Below, piece after piece: positions 24,595-33,657 of a stretch of 35,336 bases of DNA (position 1 is its first letter; every line of letters begins with the position of its first letter). Source of the DNA: Oscillospiraceae bacterium (lineage in GTDB: Bacteria; Bacillota; Clostridia; Oscillospirales; Ruminococcaceae); the NCBI GenBank assembly GCA_020024155.1, contig JAHHUE010000010.1:1-35336 (forward strand), read 5' to 3'. Made by a program: the position numbers and the translations under genes. The notes under the pieces are model-generated. The model had not been told where the DNA came from. It saw nothing but the letters and a program-made list of their open reading frames with translations, and made no database searches.

Positions 24595-24623
24595 ATGATA
24601 ACAACAAAGTTATATTTTGTCAA
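24595..24623 (-). promoter_or_regulatory. Predicted cysS promoter
   Basis: TTGACA (24618-24623, minus strand), 17 bases, TATCAT (24595-24600), directly upstream of the T-box leader. Confidence 0.75.
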
Positions 24624-24639
24624 TATAATCATTTTTTAT

Positions 24640-24670
24640 AAAACAAAAACTCTCTATATAAGAGAGTTTT
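24640..24670 (-). terminator. Terminator of the recA-recX-rimO-pgsA operon
   Basis: Perfect ten-base stem AAAACTCTCT/AGAGAGTTTT (24646-24655 with 24661-24670), five-base loop, then TGTTTT on the minus strand, seven bases past the pgsA stop. Confidence 0.88.
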
Positions 24671-24677
24671 CGATAAA

Positions 24678-25286
24678 TTATTTTGCATTTTTAATAAGGT
24701 CAAAATTTGGGATAATGTACTGCAAACCAGAAATTACAGTTGCAATAGCAACAATCCACATAAGTACATTTATAACGATAGCCATAACTGAAATATATGG
24801 GGTTATAAATGCAACTTTCATTTCAACAAGAGCCAAGAATAAGAACGCAATAATTATAGTAATCATCTGCATAACTGTTTTAACCTTGCCCCACATTGAC
24901 GCAGCAATAACCTTACCACCACCTGATGAAGATGCAGCAATCATTCTTATACCACTTACTGCAAATTCTCTTGTAAGAATAACAATAAGCACAATTGAAC
25001 TGCAAAGGTCAACTTTTACAAGATATACAATTGCAGCTGTTGTCAAAACCTTGTCTGCAAGTGGGTCCATAAATTTGCCAAAGTCAGTAACAAGGTTATA
25101 TTTTCTTGCAATGTTTCCGTCAAGAAAATCTGTAAAAGAAGCAACTGCAAAAATAATAAGTGCTATAAGCATATTATAGCTAACATAGCTTTGCTGTCCC
25201 ATTAGGATAAGATATCTTTCCACAAATACCATAAATACTGGTACAAGTAAAAATCTTAATAAAGTAAGTTTATTTGGTAAATTCAT
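24678..25286 (-). CDS. pgsA: CDP-diacylglycerol-glycerol-3-phosphate 3-phosphatidyltransferase
   Basis: A 202-residue membrane enzyme making phosphatidylglycerophosphate, the first step to phosphatidylglycerol. The CDP-alcohol phosphotransferase motif DGxxAR...G...D...D is intact in DFLDGNIARKYNLVTDFGKFMDPLADK. Opening MNLPNKLTLLRFLLVPVF is typical of PgsA; about five or six membrane segments follow. TAGGAG precedes the ATG, 15 bases after rimO. Last gene of the recA operon. Confidence 0.95.
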   Translation of the reverse strand: MNLPNKLTLLRFLLVPVFMVFVERYLILMGQQSYVSYNMLIALIIFAVASFTDFLDGNIARKYNLVTDFGKFMDPLADKVLTTAAIVYLVKVDLCSSIVLIVILTREFAVSGIRMIAASSSGGGKVIAASMWGKVKTVMQMITIIIAFLFLALVEMKVAFITPYISVMAIVINVLMWIVAIATVISGLQYIIPNFDLIKNAK

Positions 25287-25301
25287 ATTGTTTATCTCCT
25301 A

Positions 25302-26621
25302 TTATACAAGTTCTGCATACAGGTCATAAATATCACTTTGGATAACTTTAACTTTTACAATGTCGCCAATTTCAACTTCACTTTTGCCATCAACATAAAC
25401 TTCACCATCAATTTCTGGTGCATCATATACACTACGACAAATAAAAATTTCATTTTCATTATCATAATCATCAACGATAACTTCTATTTCTTTTCCTGTC
25501 ATTTTTGCTTGATTTTCTGCCATTATATCAGTCTGAATCATCATAATGGAATCTGCTCTCTGCTGACGAACATCAACATCAACTTGATTTTCCATTCTTG
25601 CAGCAACAGTGCCTTCTTCCTCAGAATAAGCAAAACAGCCAAGTCTTTCAAATTTTGTTTCTTTAACAAACTCACAAAGCTCGTTATATTCTTCTTCTGT
25701 TTCTCCTGGATAACCTGTGATAAGAGTTGTTCTAATTGTTATATTTGGAATTGCTTTTCTAAGTCTTGCAACAGCATCTTTTATAATTTCGTTGCCGCCT
25801 TTACGGTTCATACTTTTAAGTACTCTGTCGTTTATATGCTGAATTGGTAAATCAAGATAAGGCAATACTTTTGGGTTATTTGCCATTTCTTCAATAACAG
25901 TATCAGTAAGTCTTTCTGGATAAGCGTACATAAGTCTTATCCATTGAATACCTTCAATTTTGCCAATTTCTTGTACAAGTGTATGTAATTTACATTCGCC
26001 GTATAAATCTTCACCATAAGCAGTAATATCCTGTGCAACAACAATAATTTCCTTTACACCTTCTTCTGCAAGGAACTTTGCTTCTTCAATACAGCTTTCA
26101 ATTGCACGTGAACGGTGTGGACCACGAATAAGTGGAATTGCACAGTAGTAACAACCGTTTGAACAACCTTCCGCAATTTTAAGATATGCATAGTGTTTTG
26201 GTGTGGAAATAATGCGTTTTGCTGTAATATCCAAATCTGTTTTTTTGCCATAACGACAAATGTTATTGCCTTTAACAACTTCTTCAATAATATCACAAAT
26301 ATCTCCATTTGAGCCAATACCAACAACAGCATTTACTTCTGGAATATCGTTTATAATTTCGTCACGGTATCTTTCGGCAAGACAACCAGTAACAACAATT
26401 TTAAGTTTTGGATTTTCAAGTCTTGCTTCAACAGCATTGAAAATATTTTCAATTGCCTCTTCTTTTGCACTTGTAATAAACCCACAAGTATTTATAATAC
26501 AAACATCAGCCTGTGTCATATCTGTTGTGGTTGTATGCCCAGCTTTAAGAATACTATGGGCGAGTATATCGGCGTCCACCTGATTTTTTGGACATCCAAG
26601 GGAAACTAAAGTTATAACCAT
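25302..26621 (-). CDS. rimO: Ribosomal protein S12 methylthiotransferase RimO
   Basis: A 439-residue radical SAM enzyme that adds a methylthio group to an aspartate of ribosomal protein S12. The N-terminal UPF0004 domain holds C10 (SLGCPKNQVD), C46 (NTCGFI) and C80 (TGCLAERY) for the auxiliary cluster; the SAM cluster is C153-x3-C157-x2-C160 (EGCSNGCYYC). IRGPHRSR and the C-terminal TRAM-type domain (about 375-439) are present. SLGCPKN and GPHRSR favour RimO over MiaB. Its ATG follows the recX stop without a gap; GAGGAC in recX is the likely ribosome site. Confidence 0.95.
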   Translation of the reverse strand: MVITLVSLGCPKNQVDADILAHSILKAGHTTTTDMTQADVCIINTCGFITSAKEEAIENIFNAVEARLENPKLKIVVTGCLAERYRDEIINDIPEVNAVVGIGSNGDICDIIEEVVKGNNICRYGKKTDLDITAKRIISTPKHYAYLKIAEGCSNGCYYCAIPLIRGPHRSRAIESCIEEAKFLAEEGVKEIIVVAQDITAYGEDLYGECKLHTLVQEIGKIEGIQWIRLMYAYPERLTDTVIEEMANNPKVLPYLDLPIQHINDRVLKSMNRKGGNEIIKDAVARLRKAIPNITIRTTLITGYPGETEEEYNELCEFVKETKFERLGCFAYSEEEGTVAARMENQVDVDVRQQRADSIMMIQTDIMAENQAKMTGKEIEVIVDDYDNENEIFICRSVYDAPEIDGEVYVDGKSEVEIGDIVKVKVIQSDIYDLYAELV

Positions 26622-27248
26622 TTAATATTCGTCCTCTATATCAATTTCTAAATTTCTCATAGCAGATTTTATATCGTAATAAGAAAATCCTTTACGCATT
26701 AAACTTGCAAACACTTTTTGCGGATTATCAAGCTTATTTCTATACTTTGTCTGCAACAAATGTTGAAGATTATCTGCCTGAGTTTCATTGTCGTAATTAG
26801 CTATACGACTTTCTATTATATCTTTATTTATTCCTAATGTCAAAAGTTTAAGCTTAGTTTCACGCAATGAACACTTTTTTATATTTATAAGATATTCAGC
26901 CTTTGCCCTGCAAAATTCCTCGTCATTTATCAAACCAAGGTCTTCCATTTTATCGCAGGCAGACATTGCACAGTCACTATCAAAGCTTTTGCACAATTTT
27001 GTATACAATTCTTTTTTGCTATGAGAACGGAAAGACAGCAAATTATAAGCCTTTTGCACTGCTTTGTTTGTATTGCTTTTTTCATAAATCAAATTAAGCT
27101 CCTGCCCGTTAAAGCAAGAGCCTATTTTTATTTTTTGTTGTACAAGCATTAAATCGTCAACAGAAAAAAGAAATCCATTTTCACAAAATAATGCATTGTA
27201 GCCTTTTTTTGTTTTTGTAATATCAGTTATTTTTATATTATTCAACAT
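26622..27248 (-). CDS. recX: RecA regulator RecX
   Basis: A 208-residue helical repeat protein that limits RecA filament growth. RecX three-helix repeats are visible: KAYNLLSFRSHSKKELYTKLCKSF, LINDEEFCRAKAEYLINIKKCSLRETKLKLLTLGI and FASLMRKGFSYYDIKSAMRNL. The start overlaps the recA end by 11 bases, and the product probably acts on RecA made by the same transcript. An N-terminal extension of about 65 residues is usual in Firmicutes. Confidence 0.93.
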   Translation of the reverse strand: MLNNIKITDITKTKKGYNALFCENGFLFSVDDLMLVQQKIKIGSCFNGQELNLIYEKSNTNKAVQKAYNLLSFRSHSKKELYTKLCKSFDSDCAMSACDKMEDLGLINDEEFCRAKAEYLINIKKCSLRETKLKLLTLGINKDIIESRIANYDNETQADNLQHLLQTKYRNKLDNPQKVFASLMRKGFSYYDIKSAMRNLEIDIEDEY

Positions 27249-28404
27249 CTATATCAATATTTGCGCTGCGACGTTTTGGAGCTGGTTTTTCTTCTTCTGT
27301 TACAATTTCTTTTTCAATTTCAACATCATCAGAAGCAGCTGCCTGCTTTCTTGCAGCCATACGGTTCATTGTTTTTTTATTGTCTTCTGCGAGTTTCGCA
27401 AAAACTTTATCTTCAATTTCTTTTGCAAGCTCTGGATTTTGGAGGAAATATTCTTTAATATTATCTCTGCCTTGACCAAGTCTTGTTTCGCCATAGCTGA
27501 ACCATGAGCCAGATTTATTAACTATGCCCATATTTACACCTATATCAAGAATTTCACCAACTTTTGAAATACCTTGACCAAACATAATATCAAATTCAGC
27601 CTCTTTAAATGGAGGTGCAACTTTATTTTTTACAACTTTTGCTCTTGTACGGTTACCAATAATTTCACCGCTTTGTTTAAGAGCTTCAATTTTTCTTACA
27701 TCAATTCTAACTGATGCATAGTATTTAAGCGCACGACCACCTGGTGTTGTTTCAGGGTTACCGTACATAACACCAACTTTTTCACGCAACTGGTTGATAA
27801 ATATAACAACTGTGTTTGTTTTACCAATTGAACCTGTCAATTTTCTCAAAGCTTGGCTCATAAGTCTAGCCTGCAAACCAACATGGCTATCACCCATTTC
27901 GCCTTCAATTTCAGCTCTTGGAACCATTGCAGCAACAGAGTCCACAACAACAACATCAATTGCACCAGAGCGCACCAATGCCTCACAGATTTCCATTGCC
28001 TGTTCACCTGTATCTGGCTGAGATACCAAGAGAGAATCAATATCAACGCCCAAAGCAGCTGCGTAAATTGGGTCAAGAGCGTGTTCAACATCGATAAATG
28101 CTGCTGTACCACCACTTTTTTGTGCTTCTGCTGCTACATGAAGAGCAATTGTAGTTTTACCACTGGATTCTGGCCCATAAATTTCTACAATTCTGCCTTT
28201 TGGAATACCACCGATGCCAAGGGCAACATCAAGAGAAAGTGAGCCTGTGGAAATTTTATCCACATTCATAGTTACATTTTCGCCAAGACGCATAACTGCA
28301 CCTTTACCAAACTGTTTTTCAATATTTGCAAGAGCTGTTGCCAATGCCTTTTCTTTATCCTCTGCAACTGATGCAGGTTTTACAGTATTTTTTGGCTGTG
28401 CCAT
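27238..28404 (-). CDS. recA: Recombinase RecA
   Basis: A 388-residue recombinase for homologous repair and SOS signalling. Walker A GPESSGKT at 77-84, Walker B VVVDSVAAMVP, DNA-binding loops and the conserved MSQALRKL and FINQLREKVGVMYGNPETTPGG segments are all intact. The C-terminal tail from about 350 is acidic/basic-rich and variable as usual. AAAGGAG lies before the ATG. It heads recA-recX-rimO-pgsA, with a predicted promoter at 28455-28483 and an inverted repeat just after it. Confidence 0.98.
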   Translation of the reverse strand: MAQPKNTVKPASVAEDKEKALATALANIEKQFGKGAVMRLGENVTMNVDKISTGSLSLDVALGIGGIPKGRIVEIYGPESSGKTTIALHVAAEAQKSGGTAAFIDVEHALDPIYAAALGVDIDSLLVSQPDTGEQAMEICEALVRSGAIDVVVVDSVAAMVPRAEIEGEMGDSHVGLQARLMSQALRKLTGSIGKTNTVVIFINQLREKVGVMYGNPETTPGGRALKYYASVRIDVRKIEALKQSGEIIGNRTRAKVVKNKVAPPFKEAEFDIMFGQGISKVGEILDIGVNMGIVNKSGSWFSYGETRLGQGRDNIKEYFLQNPELAKEIEDKVFAKLAEDNKKTMNRMAARKQAAASDDVEIEKEIVTEEEKPAPKRRSANIDIDVE

Positions 28405-28433
28405 TTATGTTCTCCTTTTACACTATGATTTTT

Positions 28434-28450
28434 AACAACTATCAGTTGTT
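28434..28450. promoter_or_regulatory. Inverted repeat at the recA transcription start
   Basis: Perfect seven-base arms AACAACT/AGTTGTT around three bases, beginning four bases after the recA -10 box. It could be an operator or an early RNA hairpin. It does not fit the Bacillus LexA box (CGAAC-N4-GTTCG). Confidence 0.5.
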
Positions 28451-28454
28451 GAGT

Positions 28455-28483
28455 ATATTATCACATTTTAAATAAAACTTCAA
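28455..28483 (-). promoter_or_regulatory. Predicted recA promoter
   Basis: TTGAAG (28478-28483, minus strand), 17 bases, TAATAT (28455-28460). Confidence 0.72.
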
Positions 28484-28519
28484 GAGTTATTTTAATTTTT
28501 ATAAATTATTACTACTAAT

Positions 28520-29356
28520 TTACATTTTTTGAGCCACAACACCCCTTGGATTTCCGCCTAAATCTTGAATTTCTTTTATAATTTTATAGCCTTCTCCACA
28601 AAGTATATTTTTTACTTGTTCTTTTTGGTCATAACCATACTCAAAAACAAGAAATCCTTTATCTTTAAGAGCATTTCTATAATATTTTGCTATAAAACTA
28701 TAAAAATATAATCCTTTATTGTTTGCAAAAAGTGCCATTTCCGGCTCATAAGACACTTCTTTTTGCAACTCTGATTTTATTTCTGGGTCTATGTAAGGTG
28801 GATTAGATATTATCATATCAAAGTTTTCTTCTTCAACTTTATCATCAAATCTCAAAATATCTGCTTGAAAAGGCAAAATTTTCAAACCTGTTTTTTCTAT
28901 ATTTTCAGTAAGATATTTATATGCCTGCTCTGATTTTTCTATTGCAACAACAGAAGAATGTGGACAGTATTTTTTTATTGCAAGAGCAATACAGCCACTT
29001 CCACTGCATAAATCCAAAACAGCCGGAGAGCTTATGTTATTTAGCTCTTCAAAAGCTGCTTCGCAAACTGTTTCTGTATCTTGCCTTGGTATAAGCACAC
29101 CTTCTCCAACAGATAACTCTAAATCAAAGAAATACCATTTTCCAAGAATATATTGCAACGGATAGCCTTCTGCTCTTTTATGTGCAAATTCAATAAGTTT
29201 TTGATAATTTTGTTGTGATATATCGGCATCTCTTAATTCTATTCTTTTTTTACCCAGTACAAATTCTATAAGTTGATTTGCCTCAAAGTTTACATCACTG
29301 TTTTTATTTTGTTCCATAATGGAACACATTTCTTTATAAATTTCTGATATTACCAT
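28520..29356 (-). CDS. prmC: Release factor glutamine methyltransferase PrmC
   Basis: A 278-residue SAM-dependent enzyme that methylates the GGQ glutamine of peptide release factors. The N-terminal helical substrate domain ends with PLQYILGKWYFFDLELSVGEGVLIPRQDTE, a PrmC signature. The methyltransferase core has VLDLCSGSGCIALAI and the catalytic NPPY in MIISNPPYID. Its ATG overlaps the DUF1385 stop by seven bases. The common partner prfA is not downstream; the recA promoter follows instead, with no clear terminator between. Confidence 0.95.
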   Translation of the reverse strand: MVISEIYKEMCSIMEQNKNSDVNFEANQLIEFVLGKKRIELRDADISQQNYQKLIEFAHKRAEGYPLQYILGKWYFFDLELSVGEGVLIPRQDTETVCEAAFEELNNISSPAVLDLCSGSGCIALAIKKYCPHSSVVAIEKSEQAYKYLTENIEKTGLKILPFQADILRFDDKVEEENFDMIISNPPYIDPEIKSELQKEVSYEPEMALFANNKGLYFYSFIAKYYRNALKDKGFLVFEYGYDQKEQVKNILCGEGYKIIKEIQDLGGNPRGVVAQKM

Positions 29357-30261
29357 TTATCATCTTCCCTAGATTCTGGAATTACTGCTTTTATTGCTTC
29401 AATAGCAACTTCAATCATACTGTCATCTGGCTCAAATGTTGTAAATTTCTGAAAAAATAAACCTGGCCATGCAAGTATTTTTGTAAGTGGATTGTCGTAT
29501 TTACCTGTAAATTTAAGCACTTCATAAGAAATGCCTACAACAAGAGGTAAAAACAATAGTTTTAAAATAACTCTTCCAAAAGTTGAGCTCCATGGAATAA
29601 ACGAAAATACTATAATGCTTATAATAACAACTATAAACAAAAAGCTTGTGCCACAACGAGGATGAAAACGTGTATATGGTCTTACATTTTCAACTGTCAG
29701 TTCTTCGCCTGATTCATAGCAAGCAATTGTTTTATGTTCTGCCCCATGATAAGAAAAAACTCTCTTTATTTCTTTCATATGAGAAATTGAAAATAAGTAT
29801 ATAAAGAATATTGAAAGTTTAATTACACCTTCTACTACGGCTTTAAACACCCCAAGCTCTACAAATCTGCAAATAAAACCAGTTATAATTGTCGGCAAAA
29901 TCATAAACATAACAATAGCAAGCATACCACCAAGAACGCCTGCAACCATTGTAAGATAATCTGTTGCCTTTTTACCACATTTTTTCTCTAACCATATTTC
30001 AAACTTACTTGGTTCTTCGTCAATCATAGCAATATCGGCAGCTTTCATAAGGCTGTTATATCCTGTTATCAAGCTATCACCAAATCCCCATATTCCTCTT
30101 AATACAGGTATTTTTGCCATTTTATTTTTTCTTGTTGTTTCAGTTTTAACTTCTATATTACCATCAGGTTTACGCACTGCCACAGAAGTTTTAAACGGAC
30201 CTTTCATCATTATGCCTTCTATAAGTGCTTGTCCGCCTATTGATGTTTTGTATTTTCCCAT
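29350..30261 (-). CDS. DUF1385 membrane protein (YqhQ-like)
   Basis: A 303-residue membrane protein of the DUF1385/YqhQ family, function unproven. The conserved N-terminus is clear (SIGGQALIEGIMMKGPFKTSVAVR), as is the central YHGAEHKTIACYESGEELTVENVRPYTRFHPRCGTSF block, rich in His and Cys that might bind metal. About five hydrophobic segments lie between 95 and 250. The start overlaps the kinase stop by one base (TAATG), and the end overlaps prmC, so it is translationally tied to both. DUF1385-prmC pairs are common in Firmicutes. Confidence 0.92.
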   Translation of the reverse strand: MGKYKTSIGGQALIEGIMMKGPFKTSVAVRKPDGNIEVKTETTRKNKMAKIPVLRGIWGFGDSLITGYNSLMKAADIAMIDEEPSKFEIWLEKKCGKKATDYLTMVAGVLGGMLAIVMFMILPTIITGFICRFVELGVFKAVVEGVIKLSIFFIYLFSISHMKEIKRVFSYHGAEHKTIACYESGEELTVENVRPYTRFHPRCGTSFLFIVVIISIIVFSFIPWSSTFGRVILKLLFLPLVVGISYEVLKFTGKYDNPLTKILAWPGLFFQKFTTFEPDDSMIEVAIEAIKAVIPESREDDKW

Positions 30262-31679
30262 TATTTTCCTTTCATTGTTCGTACAACTTTTAATGTAAAG
30301 CTCATACTTGTATATTTTTTATACTCGCTTTCTATATCAAAAGTTCCACCGTGTATTTTTATAATTTCATTTACAAGAGCAAGCCCTATACCGCTGCCTT
30401 GTTTTGCCCCTTTTCCTTTATAGAATTTCTGTTTAACTTTTTCAATATCGTCCGGATGAATACCCTTTCCGTAGTCTTTTACTTCAACTCTTACAGTGCT
30501 ATTCTGCTTATTCATATACATATTTATATCTATATCTGAATTGGGATAAGAATATTTGAGGGCATTATCCAATAAGTTAATCATAACTTGCTTTATTCTG
30601 CTCTTATCTGCCATAACCGGAATAAATATATCCGGTTCTTCAAAGTTTATTTTAACATTTTTCTTTTCTGCCTGAGGTGCATACATTAAAATAGCCTCAT
30701 AAACTTCTGCAACAAGGTCAACCTTTTCTTTTGTTAAAGACAAGCTGGCATTTTGCAGGCGAGAAAAGTCCAAAAGATTTTCAACCATAGCAGAAAGTCT
30801 GTCTGTTTCTCCAAGTATAATTTGAGTACCTTTTTGCAATGTCTGCAAGTCATTTGTTGCATTCATTGTTTCTGCCCAACCTTTTATTGCTGTAAGAGGT
30901 GTACGCAACTCGTGTGATATTGATGATATAAACTCATTTTTAAGTTCATCATTTTTCCCAAGTTCTTGTGCCATATTATTTATGGTATCGCACAGATGTC
31001 CTATCTCCTCATCATATTTATTATTTTGAGGGATTCTTGCGTCAAAATCTCCTTTAGAAATTTTATCTGCTGTTTCTTTTATTAAGTGTATTGGAGAAAC
31101 TATACTTCTTATAAAGTATGAACCAGAGATAGCACTAAAAGCAATAACTGTAAAAGCAGCCAACAGAGAAAAACCGAATATAATATTTATTTCTTCTTCT
31201 ACTCTTTTAATAGAGGTGATTATCCTTAAAGCATATATATCTTCTGTTGGATTATTAAGAAGATAAGTAACACTCATTATTTTCTCTCTAATTTGTGATG
31301 AATATGTTTGTATATAAAATTCTTCATGACTGTCTATTGCAGCATTAAAATCTTTTATATGTTGACTATCTGATGGTCTGAAACCAGAAGAAGTTGCAAC
31401 AATAAAACCGTTGTTATCAACAAGCATAAGCTCAAACTTATCTTTTTCACTAAATTCGCTAACAATTCCAAATAAAAGCAGTTCTCTGTTTTCGGCACTT
31501 ATATCACCTGTTGCCTTCAAAGTGGCTTTTATGGAGTTAATACGATTTATAAGTGCATTTTCCACTTCTTGAAAATATGAACTTCTTAACGCAAAAATAA
31601 AAACGCCTTCCGAAACAACTAAAAGCAAAATAATTATAAGCAGACTGCCTCTTATCCATTTTTTTGTAATACTGTTCAT
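30261..31679 (-). CDS. Sensor histidine kinase
   Basis: A 472-residue membrane kinase. Two membrane segments (about 11-31 and 166-190) bracket an extracytoplasmic sensor domain of about 135 residues; HAMP follows (about 191-243), then HisKA with H256 in SSISHELRTPLTAIKGW. The ATPase domain has N-box DNALKYS, G1 DYGKGI and G2 QGSGIGLALV. The architecture is PhoR/ResE-like. The partner regulator is 12 bases upstream. The stimulus is unknown; the exported lipoprotein in the same operon is a possible accessory sensor. Confidence 0.94.
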   Translation of the reverse strand: MNSITKKWIRGSLLIIILLLVVSEGVFIFALRSSYFQEVENALINRINSIKATLKATGDISAENRELLLFGIVSEFSEKDKFELMLVDNNGFIVATSSGFRPSDSQHIKDFNAAIDSHEEFYIQTYSSQIREKIMSVTYLLNNPTEDIYALRIITSIKRVEEEINIIFGFSLLAAFTVIAFSAISGSYFIRSIVSPIHLIKETADKISKGDFDARIPQNNKYDEEIGHLCDTINNMAQELGKNDELKNEFISSISHELRTPLTAIKGWAETMNATNDLQTLQKGTQIILGETDRLSAMVENLLDFSRLQNASLSLTKEKVDLVAEVYEAILMYAPQAEKKNVKINFEEPDIFIPVMADKSRIKQVMINLLDNALKYSYPNSDIDINMYMNKQNSTVRVEVKDYGKGIHPDDIEKVKQKFYKGKGAKQGSGIGLALVNEIIKIHGGTFDIESEYKKYTSMSFTLKVVRTMKGK

Positions 31680-31691
31680 ATCAGCTCCTTA

Positions 31692-32384
31692 TTAAACAGT
31701 CCAACGATAACCATATCCCCATACAGTGACAATATATTGTGGATTTGATGGGTCTTCCTCAATTTTTATACGTAGTCGTCTTATGTTAACATCAACAATT
31801 TTTACATCTCCATAATAATTTTCTCCCCATACACCTTCCAGAATCTTTTCTCTTACAAGTGCTGTTCCTTCATTTTTAAAGAACAATTCCATTATGCTGA
31901 ATTCCATACTTGTCAAATCAATTATCTGGTCATTTTTATATAAAATATGACTTTTAAGGTCAAGTGTAAATGGTCCTGAACGAATAACATCTTCATTTTC
32001 AGCTGAATGATTTTGTCGCACAACTCTTCTTAAAAGAGATTCCACTCTTGCCAAAAGTTCTTGAACACCAAAAGGCTTAGTGACATAATCATCTGCTCCA
32101 ACTGAAAGACTTATAACTTTATCTCTTTCCTGACTTTTTGCAGACAGCATTATAATGCCAATTTGATTATCGTTTTTTCTTATGGTTTCACAAAGGCTTA
32201 TACCGTTCATTCCTGGCAGCATAATATCGAGAATTGCAATATCGTATTTTGCACCGTAATTGATAGATTCCAATGCGTTTTCTGCGTTTATAAATCTTGT
32301 AACAGTATGTTGTGCCATTTTCAAATTAAGCTCTATCATTTCGCCAATGTTGTTTTCATCTTCAACTACTAAAATCTTCGCCAT
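31692..32384 (-). CDS. OmpR-family response regulator
   Basis: A 230-residue regulator. Receiver domain with acidic pocket VVEDE (E8, D9), phospho-acceptor D53 in ILDIMLPG, and K103 in VTKPF. The C-terminal OmpR/PhoB winged helix (about 130-230) ends RRLRIKIEEDPSNPQYIVTVWGYGYRW. Expected to be phosphorylated by the adjacent kinase and to bind promoters. AAAGGAAAGGA before the ATG; 16 bases after the lipoprotein gene. Confidence 0.95.
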   Translation of the reverse strand: MAKILVVEDENNIGEMIELNLKMAQHTVTRFINAENALESINYGAKYDIAILDIMLPGMNGISLCETIRKNDNQIGIIMLSAKSQERDKVISLSVGADDYVTKPFGVQELLARVESLLRRVVRQNHSAENEDVIRSGPFTLDLKSHILYKNDQIIDLTSMEFSIMELFFKNEGTALVREKILEGVWGENYYGDVKIVDVNIRRLRIKIEEDPSNPQYIVTVWGYGYRWTV

Positions 32385-32400
32385 AATTTGTTCCTTTCCT

Positions 32401-33657
32401 TTATTTAAGACATATAATACTATTTAATATATAATCAATTTGCTCATCTTCAATTTCCTGAGAAAATTTCACACTCCATAGCTTAGCACCTGAGCGTACA
32501 ATATGTGCATCTTTATCCACACTCATATCTTCATATTCTATTGCTCTTTTTACAGAAACAATCGGTCTGTTCTCTAATATAGAATAAACATCCCAACTAG
32601 AATTCCTATATATCGCATAGATATGGTCCTGCCATTCATTTGGCAGTGCCATAAATACACCAGACTGTGTATCGCATATACCAAAATATTTTTTATTTGC
32701 TGTACCTTCGCAATAGTCTGTCCACTCTATATATTTTATAACAGGCCTTGTACTTTCTTTTTTATCCTCTAAAACTGTTGGAACTTCAATTATTCCGTCA
32801 TTATCAATATCCATACTTAAAAGTGGCCATTCATATTCCCAATTTTTTTCTACAATATGATAATCATAGTTAAAATTTATTTTTCCGTCTTCAAACGTGC
32901 CTATCTCTGTATAACTTTTATTGTAGCTATCACGATAATCTATATATATTGACCTTTTTCCGTTTGAATTTTCTGAAATTTTAAGTTGAGTTACATCTAT
33001 ATTTGAGCGTGATAAATTTCTTGCATTTATCTGTTTAAATTTTTCTTTTCCGTCAAATTCAAGTATTCTCAATTTTTTCTGACCATCTGACATTTGATTT
33101 GTGATAATTATTTCATTATATCCATCACCAGTAACGTCTTCAGAAATAATGCTCTTGCAATTTTCAACAAAATCAGGTACATACACATCATTATCGGTAA
33201 AATATACAACCACAAAATTTTCTCTTAATGTTGGAGTTGTATATCCCACAATAAGATGATTTCCGGATAAATCTTTAAGCTCTGACACATCAAAAAAGAA
33301 AACATCAGTGCCAAGACCTTCTTTGTCCATAACAACATTCCATTTACCCGATATATTTGATAACAACGCAATTCTGATATTTGCCCCTTTGTTAGGTGCA
33401 TAATAAAAAGCAACTGCCTCGTCATTTTCATCATCATCTACATCTATAAATTGAACCGGAGAAGTATATCCAAGTGACTGAGAATATCTCAGTGTTATAT
33501 TTTCTCCGTGATATGTTTTTATTGCATCTATAACACTGCCTTCTTCTTGAGAAATTACAGGCGCTGATAGAAGTTCTGTTATGTTGCCTTTTCCACCAAA
33601 GGGTGTGCAACCTGTTAAGGATATTATCATACACAAAATAAATAATATTCTTTTTAT
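32401..33657 (-). CDS. Predicted lipoprotein with FG-GAP/VCBS-like repeats, possible ATA start
   Basis: About 418 residues. From an ATA codon at 33657 the product would be MKRILFILCMIISLTGC, a complete lipoprotein signal peptide with lipobox LTGC, and that ATA stands six bases after a strong GGAGGG (33664-33669). The only usual in-frame starts are TTG (33636) and ATG (33630), which lack both a ribosome site and the positively charged part of the signal. Three acidic calcium-loop-like segments recur: FIDVDDDENDEAVAFY, EDVTGDGYNEIIIT and MDIDNDGIIEVP, as in integrin-like beta-propeller repeats. It precedes the two-component genes in the same operon and is probably surface-anchored. Function unknown. 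A frameshift in the preceding A-run is the main alternative. Confidence 0.78.
   Translation of the reverse strand: MKRILFILCMIISLTGCTPFGGKGNITELLSAPVISQEEGSVIDAIKTYHGENITLRYSQSLGYTSPVQFIDVDDDENDEAVAFYYAPNKGANIRIALLSNISGKWNVVMDKEGLGTDVFFFDVSELKDLSGNHLIVGYTTPTLRENFVVVYFTDNDVYVPDFVENCKSIISEDVTGDGYNEIIITNQMSDGQKKLRILEFDGKEKFKQINARNLSRSNIDVTQLKISENSNGKRSIYIDYRDSYNKSYTEIGTFEDGKINFNYDYHIVEKNWEYEWPLLSMDIDNDGIIEVPTVLEDKKESTRPVIKYIEWTDYCEGTANKKYFGICDTQSGVFMALPNEWQDHIYAIYRNSSWDVYSILENRPIVSVKRAIEYEDMSVDKDAHIVRSGAKLWSVKFSQEIEDEQIDYILNSIICLK

Noticed and set aside
24565..25179. 204-codon plus-strand frame covering most of pgsA
   Set aside because: Antisense to a confident pgsA and crossing its terminator; Ile/Thr-rich shadow composition.
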